Of a stretch of 64,000 bases of DNA, positions 30,559-41,000 are shown piece by piece. The notes under the pieces were generated by a model. The model was not told the origin of the DNA, searched no databases, and saw only the letters and a list, made by a program, of their open reading frames with translations. Each line of letters opens with the position of its first letter. The stretch's first letter is position 1. Both the position numbers and the translations under genes were made by a program. The DNA is taken from the IMG/VR virus record IMGVR_UViG_3300010885_022465, positions 1-64,000 of that record. One strand, 5' to 3'. Source of the DNA: a virus.

Positions 30559-31323
30559 TTAAATGTATTTTATGTTTTTAAGTTTTCCATTCATCTGTTC
30601 AAATGAACGTATTCCGTCTTTCGGAATTAAGCTGACTGAGACGCTTATCAATTCATAGACAGCTAATGTTCTAGCGAAGTTAGTTTGATGAAAGCTAGAA
30701 GCAAATATAGCGTTAATCCTATCGTTTATACTTCTTCTAGTTTCACTTCTCCATTCTTCAAATAAAGTAACAACGTACTCAGCATCCCTCTTAGGTAATC
30801 CTTTATTTATAAAATGAGCTTCAGCTTCTTTGCAGTAATTATCTACAACAATAGATAAATGTCTCATGATTACTTGCTTCAACTCATCTCTCTTAGGGTC
30901 GTGCGTAGCGTCTAACACATCTATCTGATTAATCAAAACATTCATGCTGTCTTTAATCTCATCAAGCATAATATTAATAAAGTCATGAAACACCTGCGTC
31001 TTAACCTCATCTCCATCAAACCTATGGAACTTAATAGCACTCCTAACATCTTCAATGACATTAAACAAATCATGGGAGTTTAAATCCTGAAATGTAAGTT
31101 TCTCAACTTCTAAGTGAATTGTCGTAGTTTTTTTTGGGAAAACTTCCTTTTTATTCCTTTTAAAAAGAGGAATTGTAACTACAGAAAGTTTGATTGTTTT
31201 GATTTGTTCTACGATTGTGTCCTTAAAAATATAAAGAATCACTATCATAAACATCAGTAAGAAAGTAAGATGCGGAGACAGCTCACCAAATTTGCTTGTA
31301 AAAGCCTCTAATATATCGCTCAT
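30559..31323 (-). CDS. Membrane-anchored helical protein of the lysis region
   Basis: An N-terminal membrane helix (about residues 18-34, LTFLLMFMIVILYIFK) is followed by ~220 helical, charged residues. The topology could suit a spanin-like or lysis-regulatory protein, but no family is recognised. It starts just downstream of the terminator at 31353-31382, so lysis-gene expression may depend on read-through. Confidence 0.55.
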   Translation of the reverse strand: MSDILEAFTSKFGELSPHLTFLLMFMIVILYIFKDTIVEQIKTIKLSVVTIPLFKRNKKEVFPKKTTTIHLEVEKLTFQDLNSHDLFNVIEDVRSAIKFHRFDGDEVKTQVFHDFINIMLDEIKDSMNVLINQIDVLDATHDPKRDELKQVIMRHLSIVVDNYCKEAEAHFINKGLPKRDAEYVVTLFEEWRSETRRSINDRINAIFASSFHQTNFARTLAVYELISVSVSLIPKDGIRSFEQMNGKLKNIKYI

Positions 31324-31352
31324 TGTTAAGTTAGTTGTGATGCTAAAATAAC

Positions 31353-31382
31353 AAAAAAAAAGCCTGTATTACTCTACAGGCT
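31353..31382 (-). terminator. Leftward terminator upstream of lysis genes
   Basis: AGCCTGTA/TACAGGCT (31361-31368/31375-31382) with a 6-nt loop; reading leftward it runs into T9 (31360-31352). It overlaps the stop codon of the 54-residue gene. Confidence 0.85.
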
Positions 31383-31533
31383 CAGTTTCTTCTTGTTTTT
31401 CGGGAGCAGTTACGAATTGTGACGCTACGTTGTTAAATGACGTTAAGATTGTCATTACTTCGTTTGCATTGTAAACTCCCTTTTGAACTCCTCTATCTAT
31501 TGCTTCATAGATAATTCTCAATGATTCTTCCAT
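31369..31533 (-). CDS. Hypothetical small protein (54 aa)
   Basis: ATG at 31533 opens MEESLRIIYEAIDRGVQKGV..., stop TAA at 31371-31369 inside the terminator hairpin. Acidic, helical, with EVMTILTSFNNVASQF. Small helical proteins of this kind occur between fibre and lysis genes. An AT-rich leader with TATATTTA (31556-31549) lies just upstream. Confidence 0.55.
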   Translation of the reverse strand: MEESLRIIYEAIDRGVQKGVYNANEVMTILTSFNNVASQFVTAPEKQEETEPVE

Positions 31534-31604
31534 AAAATGTTTTTTTTGTAAATATACAAATATGTTGCGTTCAAATTACAAACACACAATAATTGTTATT
31601 TAAT

Positions 31605-31847
31605 TTATAATTCAAATTGATTTCTAACTTCTAATGGAACATTCTCCATTTCTTGAAATTTATCAAAAAGTAAAGGAGTCATCTCCGCAATAAAAGATTC
31701 CATCTCAGCAATAGCTTCAGCTTCACTGTCAAAAATTTTATATGTTGCTATATAGTTTTCAATTAACTGACTTGAAGGTTTTAAGCAAACATTTGCTTGT
31801 AAATCTTCTTCAATGATTGTTGTTGGTATTAGTATAAACTGTTCCAT
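31605..31847 (-). CDS. Hypothetical acidic protein (80 aa)
   Basis: Acidic, helical protein directly after the giant fibre gene (6-nt gap). Possible fibre assembly factor by position; no motif recognised. Confidence 0.55.
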   Translation of the reverse strand: MEQFILIPTTIIEEDLQANVCLKPSSQLIENYIATYKIFDSEAEAIAEMESFIAEMTPLLFDKFQEMENVPLEVRNQFEL

Positions 31848-31852
31848 AATTA

Positions 31853-34800
31853 TTATATTGAATAAACACCTAATTTAATTAAATCAAATTGTCCTGTATT
31901 GGTAACAGAAGTAATTGACATACATCTAGTAGCAAAGAAGTTTAGTCCTTGAGAAGTTAAAGGTAAATTTGTTGAAACTGTTCCAGTTGCAATTGCTCCA
32001 GTTTCTTTATTTATTACTTCATAATTTACATCTGTAGACATAGGTGCATTATACAATTGAATACTATATACAGTTGTTGAAATAGCTCCAGCTGTTCTGT
32101 TGGCAGGAAAGTTAACACCTAAATCTACTTTCGTTGCAGTACCACTTCCGTCATTATGGAATATTTGCAAGTTAGCATCTCCAACTTCAGAGCCTACACC
32201 AATAATATTTAACAATGTACTTACCAAAATGTTAGATGCACTTCCGTAGTTCAAGTCAGTAGTAACACCACTCATCCCGTAAAATTGCTGACAACCTGCA
32301 GAAAATGCCGTGTCTGAAATATTAAAATCACACACAAATCTAAAACCTCCATGAAGGAACCATAATAACGCAGAACCTCTTGTTCCAGTATATCTACCAC
32401 CTGAAACAACTGAAGCAAAATATCTCAATCTTACTTGTTTTGTAGCAAAGTTAGTTGATGCAACAGATTGAGCGGAAGTCGACGCAGATGAAGACATGAC
32501 AACACCGCCATCAGAAATAACAGTTGTAGAGTTGTTGTTGATGTTAATTCCTCTATATGTTTCGTCGGCTTTAAAAGATGGTATAAACGAAGATGGTATA
32601 TTTAAAGTATTTCCAACTAATGTAGCTTCTCCTGAACCTGTAGTGGTAACTGCTAATCCTGTATCCGCAACAGACATTGTAGCCCAGTTTGCATATCCAT
32701 TAGAACCATCTACGCATTTTAAAAATTTTCCTAAACCTTCTGTTCCATCTATTAATTGTAAGGCATAATTATTTGTTGCATCGACAGCAACAAATCTTCC
32801 TCCAATATTAGTTACTGCACCATAAGACATTATTCCAGCTAGACCATAAACACCTACATTAGTTGCATTATCATACGCGTAAAATTCACCTCCTATTGAT
32901 GTTGCTAATGCTCCATTCCCATTTGCTGTTCCTCTTACACCATTTGTGCCAAGAAAATCACCTCCAAATCCATTTACTTTCACAGACCTTCCGAAGATAC
33001 CATGTAGCACACTCGCGCTGCCAGTTACTGAAAGCATATAGTTAGCTGAAGGAGCTGTACCAATTGCTACTGTAGTTCCATTATCTTGAATTAAACTATT
33101 TCCAATAGTACCGCTAGCAGTGAATTTACTAATATAATCAGTAGTTCCTGAACCACCTATCTTGCTATTAAATGTAGTCCAGTTTGCAGAACTTAATGCT
33201 CCCCTATTAGTAGCAGATGCAGTAGGTAAGTTAAATGTATGTGTTGTTCCAACTGAACTAATTGCAAAATCTGTACCTGTAGTACCTACAGCTAAGTTTT
33301 GAACTTGAGCTGTTAAGCCATTTAAAGCTGTTAATCCAGTTGAAAATGTAGTTATTACCTTACAAAGATGACTGTCCTCTGTATGTAATGTTATAGTTCT
33401 ACCACTATGTGTTACATAAATACGAACAGCTAATCTATCTGTAACTAATAATGTTGTTTGTGGAACAGCTAAAGCAGTAACATATAAATCTATTGCAGTA
33501 CCATTTGTTATTCCTTCAGGAGTTGCTGAATTGCTTGCAATTAAAGATAGTGTAGTTCCATTCCATTTATATAATTCAATATAAAAAGAAGGTGTACCAC
33601 CACCACTTGAAGCGCTAAAATAAGTTTCAAAATTCCAATTTCCTGCAGGTATTTCTAATAAACCTGGTACACCAGCATCTGTAATAAATGATTGAATATA
33701 ACCGTCTGCATTTATTGTAAAATCTGTTCCAGCACCCAATATTGGTGTTCTATCCATTTCTCTAAAGGCAACACCACCAAACGTTCCTTGTGAAACTGAG
33801 CCGTTTAAATAAAATGTTAATGATGAACCACCACCAGTTGATAACGGAAAATTAGCAAGTGTACCGTCACCTCTAACATATTGAGCTGTTGTTCCTGAAC
33901 CTGTAACTGCAATAGTTCCTGAAGATGTAATTGGAGAATTGGAAACCGTAAACGCTGAAGGCATTGATAAACCTACACTAGTAACAGTTCCGCCACCATA
34001 TTGAGGTATGTTTAATGTATTTCCAACTAGAGTGGCTACTCCAGATGTTCCAGTAGTAGTAAGAGTTATTGAACCTTGTGCACCAATATCAGATAGCATC
34101 TCGGCACCTGTTCTATATTTTATAACCCCCGAATCACTGACTAAAAATCTATCAGTGTCAGTTGTTGCGTTTGCTATAGTAGATATTTTTATATTTCCGT
34201 TTACTTCTAATTTAGTACCTGGTGTTATAGTTCCTATACCAACATTACCACTAGCTGCAATAGTCATTACACTTGTGCCCCAATTTCTGAAATCAAATAA
34301 AGGTCTTGTTGTAGCTGGCGCAAAAGCTGTTGTAGCAGACCTAAACGTCATAATAGGATTAGAACCAGTGTCGTCAGATGCCGCAATATATCCTGTTAAG
34401 TTTAATGCCTGTTGATTAGAACCTGTTATTTGATTACCTACCAATGCAGGAATAAATACGCCATCTGTATTTGAATAATTTTGAATAACAAATGTAGATG
34501 AAGAATCACTAACTTGAAATGAAGCAATGTTTTCTCCTGCAGATGGAGTAGCTGTTGATTTAACAGTAAATGCAGCACTTGCAGAAGATGGGACAAAATT
34601 AATACCAACTTGCCCTGTGCTATTAATGCGCATTCTTTCAGTTCTTGATGAACCTGCGCCTGTTGCAAAAGTAATTGCTTGTGGAAGAACATTTGTTGAT
34701 ACAGCACCATCTACAAGAAAAGTAATACCTGCTGTTGTTAAATTAGTTGTACCGTCATGTCCTGCTCCAACTAATGAAAATGTATTATCTCCACTTATTA

Positions 34801-35821
34801 CTGCTGTAGGGGTATCCAACGTACCACGAGAACGTGTAGCTTTAAATACACCTCTATTTCCTACGGAGCTTCCTGAAGATATAATGTTAAATCCAGGTGC
34901 CGTTTCTTCAGCAGAAAGAGTTATATAGTCTGAAGTATATAAAGTATTACTTATAGTTTTATTAACGGAAGATATATGTAACGGAGATATTGGAGTTGTT
35001 ACACCTATACCTGTATTTGTTCCTGAGCTGTATATATTACTATTTCCTAAAGTGCCTGAAGCTGTAAATTTAGGTACATAATTTGTTGTCCCTGAACCAC
35101 CTACTTTACCGCTAAACATATTCCAATCTGCAGAAGAAAGTGCACCTCTATTTGTTGCTGATGCTGTAGGAATGTTTAATGTAATTACAGGAGTTGTAGT
35201 TCCTGTTGCTACACTTGAGTTTACATCTGTACCTGTAGTTCCTAATGTCAATGCAGATACTGAAGTAACCGTTCCTGTAGCGGCGGTAGTTTGAATACTT
35301 CCATTTGGAAATCTTAAACCTGTCGCATTCACCTCCATTGAAGATGGGAGTGTATTGTCTGTTATGGTTAATTTATTGTATTCTAATAAACCAAATATTG
35401 TTGACGCTGTATTTTGAACCCCAAAGTATGAAGAAGACATTTCGGTATTATAAATACCATTGTCTGCTATAATGCTATTTATTCCGATATTTACATTTGC
35501 AGTAGCTCCTGTATAAGGTACGTAAACTCCTGGAGTTGTACCGCTTGCGTCTATATTCACGGTTACATCATTTCCTATCACGGAAGCAGTTACTCCTGCG
35601 CCAGTAAAATTTAATGAAGAAAGATTAGAAGTTAACGAAGAACCTTCATCTTTAACTGCTATAGGATTAGAACCGCTAATTAAACCATTTATTTGAGAAT
35701 TAAAATATTCTAAAACATAATTTAATGTCTTTCCGTTAGGAACAACAAGGTTAGTAAACGTAGCGTCAACTACATTTACTTCGCTTGTTTTTAATTTTTT
35801 AGAACAATTTATCTCTCCCAT
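31853..35821 (-). CDS. Giant tail fibre protein (1322 aa)
   Basis: Long Thr/Ser/Gly/Asn-rich protein with repeated shaft units such as LPTASATNRGALSSA(D/N)W and GGSGTTxYxxKFTASGT(L/I)GNS, which recur along the chain as in trimeric fibres. The N-terminal ~50 residues (VDATFTNLVVPNGKTLNYVLE) resemble the N-terminus of the collar protein at 35821-36996, so both probably plug into the same tail site. The C-terminal third is less repetitive and probably contains the receptor-binding tip. The ATG overlaps the upstream stop. Confidence 0.8.
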   Translation of the reverse strand: MGEINCSKKLKTSEVNVVDATFTNLVVPNGKTLNYVLEYFNSQINGLISGSNPIAVKDEGSSLTSNLSSLNFTGAGVTASVIGNDVTVNIDASGTTPGVYVPYTGATANVNIGINSIIADNGIYNTEMSSSYFGVQNTASTIFGLLEYNKLTITDNTLPSSMEVNATGLRFPNGSIQTTAATGTVTSVSALTLGTTGTDVNSSVATGTTTPVITLNIPTASATNRGALSSADWNMFSGKVGGSGTTNYVPKFTASGTLGNSNIYSSGTNTGIGVTTPISPLHISSVNKTISNTLYTSDYITLSAEETAPGFNIISSGSSVGNRGVFKATRSRGTLDTPTAVISGDNTFSLVGAGHDGTTNLTTAGITFLVDGAVSTNVLPQAITFATGAGSSRTERMRINSTGQVGINFVPSSASAAFTVKSTATPSAGENIASFQVSDSSSTFVIQNYSNTDGVFIPALVGNQITGSNQQALNLTGYIAASDDTGSNPIMTFRSATTAFAPATTRPLFDFRNWGTSVMTIAASGNVGIGTITPGTKLEVNGNIKISTIANATTDTDRFLVSDSGVIKYRTGAEMLSDIGAQGSITLTTTGTSGVATLVGNTLNIPQYGGGTVTSVGLSMPSAFTVSNSPITSSGTIAVTGSGTTAQYVRGDGTLANFPLSTGGGSSLTFYLNGSVSQGTFGGVAFREMDRTPILGAGTDFTINADGYIQSFITDAGVPGLLEIPAGNWNFETYFSASSGGGTPSFYIELYKWNGTTLSLIASNSATPEGITNGTAIDLYVTALAVPQTTLLVTDRLAVRIYVTHSGRTITLHTEDSHLCKVITTFSTGLTALNGLTAQVQNLAVGTTGTDFAISSVGTTHTFNLPTASATNRGALSSANWTTFNSKIGGSGTTDYISKFTASGTIGNSLIQDNGTTVAIGTAPSANYMLSVTGSASVLHGIFGRSVKVNGFGGDFLGTNGVRGTANGNGALATSIGGEFYAYDNATNVGVYGLAGIMSYGAVTNIGGRFVAVDATNNYALQLIDGTEGLGKFLKCVDGSNGYANWATMSVADTGLAVTTTGSGEATLVGNTLNIPSSFIPSFKADETYRGININNNSTTVISDGGVVMSSSASTSAQSVASTNFATKQVRLRYFASVVSGGRYTGTRGSALLWFLHGGFRFVCDFNISDTAFSAGCQQFYGMSGVTTDLNYGSASNILVSTLLNIIGVGSEVGDANLQIFHNDGSGTATKVDLGVNFPANRTAGAISTTVYSIQLYNAPMSTDVNYEVINKETGAIATGTVSTNLPLTSQGLNFFATRCMSITSVTNTGQFDLIKLGVYSI

Positions 35822-36996
35822 TAGTATTTAATAATAAAGTTAATCCCAAGGTAAGGCTGCATAAGTGAAATAGCTGTGTTTGCCGAATTATTATTATCTA
35901 CAGTGATTCCAGTAGTAGCATTTAAAATTGCAGTTGTATGTGGTTCCGTGGTTGCGGGAAGAAGTGGCGATAGAGAGGAAACAGGAAATGATGAGGAAGA
36001 AACTACAAGAGCACCTAGAGTACTTATACCAGTATTACTTACGGCTATATTATGTTCATGTCCATTATCTGTAATAGGGTGCATATGTTGAGGTAGCTCC
36101 TGCTCTTGAATTGTTTTTAAAGAATCACCTGCAGCGTCAGCTAAATTAATATACGTTGATGAACCAGGAACTGAACCTGTCCCAATAGGAACCCTACCAT
36201 TAAAATTAGGTAACTGGAAATCACCTACACCTACACTTCCGTAATTAAAAGTACTTCCTATTACAGCATATAAATCAGGGTAATTTGCAATAGGAAGAAC
36301 ATCGCCATTACAAGGTAGCCACCCTCCTAAAGGAGCTTCCGTTGATGCATACATTTGAATGCTTCCAACAGGAATAACGTCAAAAGGAGCATCAAGACCT
36401 TTCTTAACAAAAGAAACTGTATATTGCTTGTTAGTATCAAATGTAGAATTTGCAGCTAAAAGAGTAACAGCAAATGAGTACATTGGGTCGGAATAATTAA
36501 ATTGATTAACAGTGTAAATACCAAATTTTGTATTATCGTCTACCTGATGAACCTGTATAATGTCTCCTATAGTAATGGCTCCTAACCAAGCACTAGCATT
36601 TCCTGTAGCACCATTTACACCTGCATATCCTGTTTTTGAAGTTTTGTTAAAATTCCAGGCAGTAACAGACTGAAAACTTGTATTAGGAGATTCAGAGTCA
36701 AATCCACCAGCAGTAAGGGGACCATTTGAACTATCCCAAATAAGAGAATTTGAACCAGCATTACCTCTATCTCCAGCAGTTCCAGCAGTTCCAGCAGTTC
36801 CTTGAATACCTTGAGGACCTTGAGCACCTTGAGCACCTTGAGGACCAGTAAGGCTAACCATGCCTTCATCTATAGCCTCAAGAACATCATTTAATGTAGC
36901 ATCAGCAGATACTAATATATTTGTGAAATTAGCATCTACACAGGTAATTTCTGATGTGCAAAAATTTTCGCAATCGTTACAATCGTTACAACTCAT
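35821..36996 (-). CDS. Tail-collar fibre with collagen-like repeats
   Basis: Order of parts: Cys-rich N-terminus (CNDCNDCENFC), adaptor segment VDANFTNILVSADATLNDVLEA, Gly-X-Y collagen-like stretch (about 52-81) and a C-terminal phage tail collar domain (PVGSIQMYAS..LGGWLPCNGDVLPIANYPDLYAVIG...GDFQLPNFNGRVPIGTG). Collar domains end short fibres that contact the host. The adaptor is shared with the 1322-aa fibre. Confidence 0.85.
   Translation of the reverse strand: MSCNDCNDCENFCTSEITCVDANFTNILVSADATLNDVLEAIDEGMVSLTGPQGAQGAQGPQGIQGTAGTAGTAGDRGNAGSNSLIWDSSNGPLTAGGFDSESPNTSFQSVTAWNFNKTSKTGYAGVNGATGNASAWLGAITIGDIIQVHQVDDNTKFGIYTVNQFNYSDPMYSFAVTLLAANSTFDTNKQYTVSFVKKGLDAPFDVIPVGSIQMYASTEAPLGGWLPCNGDVLPIANYPDLYAVIGSTFNYGSVGVGDFQLPNFNGRVPIGTGSVPGSSTYINLADAAGDSLKTIQEQELPQHMHPITDNGHEHNIAVSNTGISTLGALVVSSSSFPVSSLSPLLPATTEPHTTAILNATTGITVDNNNSANTAISLMQPYLGINFIIKY
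36771..36845 (-). repeat. 9-bp repeats encoding Gly-X-Y collagen tract
   Basis: CCAGCAGTT and CTTGAGGAC/CTTGAGCAC type 9-mers follow each other; on the coding strand each encodes one Gly-X-Y triplet. Length variation by slippage is possible. Confidence 0.75.
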
Positions 36997-37217
36997 TATT
37001 TTGTAATTTTATTTGTTAAACATGATACCTCATCCATACCATAATCTTCATCATTCAGATTATTTAAAAATGTAAGTATAATAAAGTCCTTATAAAGACA
37101 TGCCCATCCAGTACCCGTAGGCTTCGTTCCGAACATCTCTTCATTATATTTCGCTACAACGTTTTTGTAATAACGTGTACGAGATTTTAAGTATTCCTGT
37201 CTATTAACACGCTGCAT
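36996..37217 (-). CDS. Hypothetical protein (73 aa)
   Basis: Basic, aromatic N-terminus (RQEYLKSRTRYYKNVVAKYNEEMFG) and an acidic C-terminus. It overlaps the neighbour upstream and abuts the collar fibre. Probable minor tail or assembly protein, by position. Confidence 0.5.
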   Translation of the reverse strand: MQRVNRQEYLKSRTRYYKNVVAKYNEEMFGTKPTGTGWACLYKDFIILTFLNNLNDEDYGMDEVSCLTNKITK

Positions 37218-37962
37218 CGCAATCGCAATTTTTCTTTAACATATCTACCATTTTTTTTACAGCTTCCCAGTCATTATCACAAGAAGCAATATCTAACGCT
37301 TCCATAATAACCTGTAGTTTCATTGCCGTGTTGAAATCTTTGTTTTTAATCTTATCCTCGCAAGGATTAGATACAGTACCACAAAAAGCATTGTAAATAA
37401 AATCTCTGTAGCATCCCATTATCTTACGGCATAACACGACTAACTTTGCTGTAACAGAATATCTAGTTAAGTCTGTTGATGTAGTGATTGTGTATTCTTC
37501 CCAATATCCAGGGTCTAATAAATCTCCAGGCACATGATTACCTCCATCTAAGATGCTTTTCCATAATTTACCATTGCTAAAAACAATAGCTTTATTTTTC
37601 TTAATGTATGTAACATCTGATTGCCAAGCAGGGAAATTATACAATTGAATAGTATAAATTCCATCTTCATCTGCAGAATCAAATTGATAATCAAAGTTAA
37701 TGATTCCAGTAGGAGACAAAGTTGTAATTACCTCATCTCTAGCTTCTGTGGATAAAGAACTATACACGTATTGCTCTCCGTCAGGTCTTGTAACTATGAT
37801 TTTTCTGTATCCAAAAGCATTATCATATCCTGATGGAGCAGGAACTATAGCTGTTAGCTTATGACCAACGGTTGTGTTGTCCCAAATTGAATCATCTGAA
37901 AATGAAATCTTTTGGCAATCACAATCTGTTCCTGTTATTGTAAGTATAGTATTGTATTGCAT
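37204..37962 (-). CDS. Tail-associated protein with Cys-rich ends (252 aa)
   Basis: Beta-rich N-terminal half; residues ~130-165 contain a W-rich motif (NGKLWKSILDGGN...PGYWEEY) reminiscent of small carbohydrate-binding modules. The C-terminus is helical and ends CDCDAAC. Position among tail fibres suggests a baseplate or fibre-network protein. Confidence 0.55.
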   Translation of the reverse strand: MQYNTILTITGTDCDCQKISFSDDSIWDNTTVGHKLTAIVPAPSGYDNAFGYRKIIVTRPDGEQYVYSSLSTEARDEVITTLSPTGIINFDYQFDSADEDGIYTIQLYNFPAWQSDVTYIKKNKAIVFSNGKLWKSILDGGNHVPGDLLDPGYWEEYTITTSTDLTRYSVTAKLVVLCRKIMGCYRDFIYNAFCGTVSNPCEDKIKNKDFNTAMKLQVIMEALDIASCDNDWEAVKKMVDMLKKNCDCDAAC

Positions 37963-37976
37963 TTTTAACGTTTTTA

Positions 37977-37984
37977 CAAATATA
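37977..37984 (-). promoter_or_regulatory. -7 box TATATTTG before the fibre gene set
   Basis: CAAATATA read leftward is TATATTTG, 14 nt before the ATG at 37962. It sits in the 45-bp gap between the giant internal protein gene and the fibre genes. No TTG at -33 is seen. Confidence 0.45.
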
Positions 37985-38006
37985 AGTTATTAATCATTAT
38001 TATCAT

Positions 38007-41000
38007 TTAGAAGTCGCTTTTGAAATCATTTCCAAAATCACTTTTAAAATCATTTCCAAACTCACTTGAAGACCTTGCCTTTCTTCTTACTGTAGTATTT
38101 ATTCCCATTTTACGGAGAGCTTTGTTTCTTTCTAAATTGTATGCTTTATCCTCTTGTTTTTGTTCAGCTGTTTTTGGTTCAGCTTTCCCTTTAAGGATTT
38201 CATTTTGTTTTTGACTAGAAATTGCCGTAGGATTACCTTGTCTTAATTGCTCAAGTAAATATTCTCTTTTATCTTTCTGAGTTAAACTATTGTCTTTTTT
38301 ATCAGGTTCTTGAACACTGAAACCGTAAAAAGACATCAAATTTAAAGCAGTACCTAGAATCTTCTGTTGAGTAGAACCTTCTTCATAAATAGGATTATCC
38401 ATATTGGTCATAAAACTTTCAATAAACAACGGCATAGTTAAATCAATAGCTAATTGTTTTTTATCTAATTTTTCTCCTGTATTTTTTCTTTGTAAGAAAT
38501 CAATGGTTTGATGGGTAATTGGAGCAGTTTTATTTACAAAGTAATCTATAAAAGGAGTTGCCCATATTTCATTGTCTCCAGGTGTATTGTAGTTTATAGC
38601 TCTTCCTGATTGAGTTACTTTTTCTTCAGTTACAAGCCTAGCAATAGCTCTTGGCAACATAAATATACCTCCTGACAAATCGATAAAAGTATCTCCTATT
38701 TTTAATTGACCAAAAACAGATGATGTAGGATTAAAAGATATTCCTAAATTTTTATTTCCTATGTATTGTTTATCAAAAGTTCCTTTTCTTGCAGCTTTTT
38801 TAGCATCAGTCTCGTCTTCAGAGCTTCCACCAACACCGATTGCAATTGCTCCAGTAACTAATCCAATTATAGAAGCCTGACCAGCCATGTAATAAAGTAT
38901 TTCTTTTTGAGCGTATCTTCTAGCTGCACCTTTAGGAACATCTAATCCAAAACTAATCATTCTTCTTCTTGAAGCCATAAGTTTAGTAGAGAAAAATACT
39001 CTCGACATTATTCCAGCTAATTCTTTGTTTGCAAAAACATTGGACTTACCTCTACCTGTCATTGTATTTATAGCTTGAGAAACGCCTTTTAACGTTGTAA
39101 TTCCTTCTTTAGTTCTAATGTCAAAAGTAGGGTCTAAAGAAAGCATGTTATAAGCGTCTGTAAAGGCATTAATTCTTTGCAAGTTCAGATACCCTGAATA
39201 TGCAGCTTCGGAACGTTTAAGTAAGTTTAACCCTCTATTTTTAGATGATGTAACACCTTTGACATATCTTCCAAAATTTAATTTTTCTCCAAATAAAGGA
39301 ACTGAATTTAACATTTGAGTACCAAAATATTCTTCTTCTTGCTTGGTAGAGTCTGTTATTTCTAATTTAGATTCCATCATTAATCCCCATAAAGGATTGT
39401 TAGCTTTTTGTTCAGCGATATATAAATCTAATAATTCAGGTTTCCATGCGAATTTATGCATCAATCCAAAAGATTGAATTTCTCTTTTTACAGCTCCTTC
39501 ATTTTTACCTAATAGCTCTCTTGGAATAGCAGATACTATTCTTACCCATCCTTGACGATACGGAGCAGATAAATCGACCATTGCTTTTAATCCCTTAGGA
39601 ATTGAAAATGCATTTAAAATTGCTTCCGTGAATTTTTTTGTATCTGAATATTGAGCTTTTTTTATTTTTTCAAGCCTGTACTGAGAATCATCTTTTATTT
39701 GTTCTAATTCAATTTTCTTTTGTGTTATTTCATCATCAAGATATAGTCTTTTTTTAACAGGTTCAGGCATCTTAAATGTCTTACGCGCCATATCTACTTC
39801 AGCTTTATGTAAAGCGCGTATATTTGTAGTTGGAGTTATATTGTAAGATTTTAAAATTTTCATTACATCAGACGCAGAAATAGCCTTTGCTTTAATTGCA
39901 TCTACATAATTACCATTTTGAACAGCAAGAGATACTTCTCCAAAATTATTACCATTAGACTGCTCGTTTGTTAAAAAATGTTCAGGCTTGTCATTACCTA
40001 ACAAATCTTTATCTTTATTAATAACGCTTGGTATGTCTAAATCATAAATTTGTTTGTTTGTTGCTTTGTATTTTCTAATTCTTTCTCCAAGTGTTTTTTT
40101 AACTTGGTCAAGTTTTTTAGCGTCAATTCCTGCTTGTTCTTCAGGAGTTAGTTCCATTCTATCCAATAAACCTTTCAATTCATCCTTGAGTTCTTTTTCT
40201 CTTGGAGTTATTTCTCTTTGTTCTCCCGACTGAGGGAAAGGTCTTTTTTTGTTTTCAGCATCTTCAATTTTTGATTTTGAACGAAGAATTGCTTTAGCTC
40301 TTAAAAATGCTTTATCTAATTCATCAAGAGAAGTAAATGTTTTTTCTCCATATCCACTAATTAAATCTGCAATTTCTCTATCTGTACGAACTATACCATG
40401 TTCAGACTCAAGATTTGACTTTATAGCTGTTACTAAATCTTCAGGTTCAGTTATGCCTTTCTCAATGAATTGCATAATATAATCTTTAGTAAGATTTAAT
40501 TTATCGTTCTTATCTACTGTTGGTTTAGTTTTTCCGTTGCCATCTCCTGACATTCCAGTAGAACCATCCCCAACAATTCCAGTTGTTCCGCTACCTACTT
40601 GTCCAGTTGTGCCACTACCTTCCTGTCCTGTACCTTGATTTTTTTTAGATTCCTCAAGTTCTTTTTTAAGTTTTTCAATAGCGCTTGATACGCCTTCATT
40701 TGTTTCAGCTTCAGATAATTTTTTTTCTAATTCTGCTTTTTCTTTTTGAAGTTGATTATATTTTGCTTGAATATTTACAAGTTCTTTTCTTTCATCAACA
40801 GTTAATGTTCTGTTTAATAATTTTTCTTCTAGTCTTACTTGTCTACCAAAATCAAAGTCATCACTTACTAAATAATCAAATAAACGAAAAGATGAACTGG
40901 TAGCTCTCCTTGTTGCTGCTGATATTAAAGCAATATTTTTATCTTCTCTCTCCCATTCTTTATTTTTTTCTTCGTAATCTTTCCAAAGTTCATGAGCTTC

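Noticed and set aside
34008-34928. Rightward frames of 133-135 codons inside the giant fibre gene
   Set aside because: Antisense shadows caused by the repetitive Thr/Val/Gly codons of the fibre.
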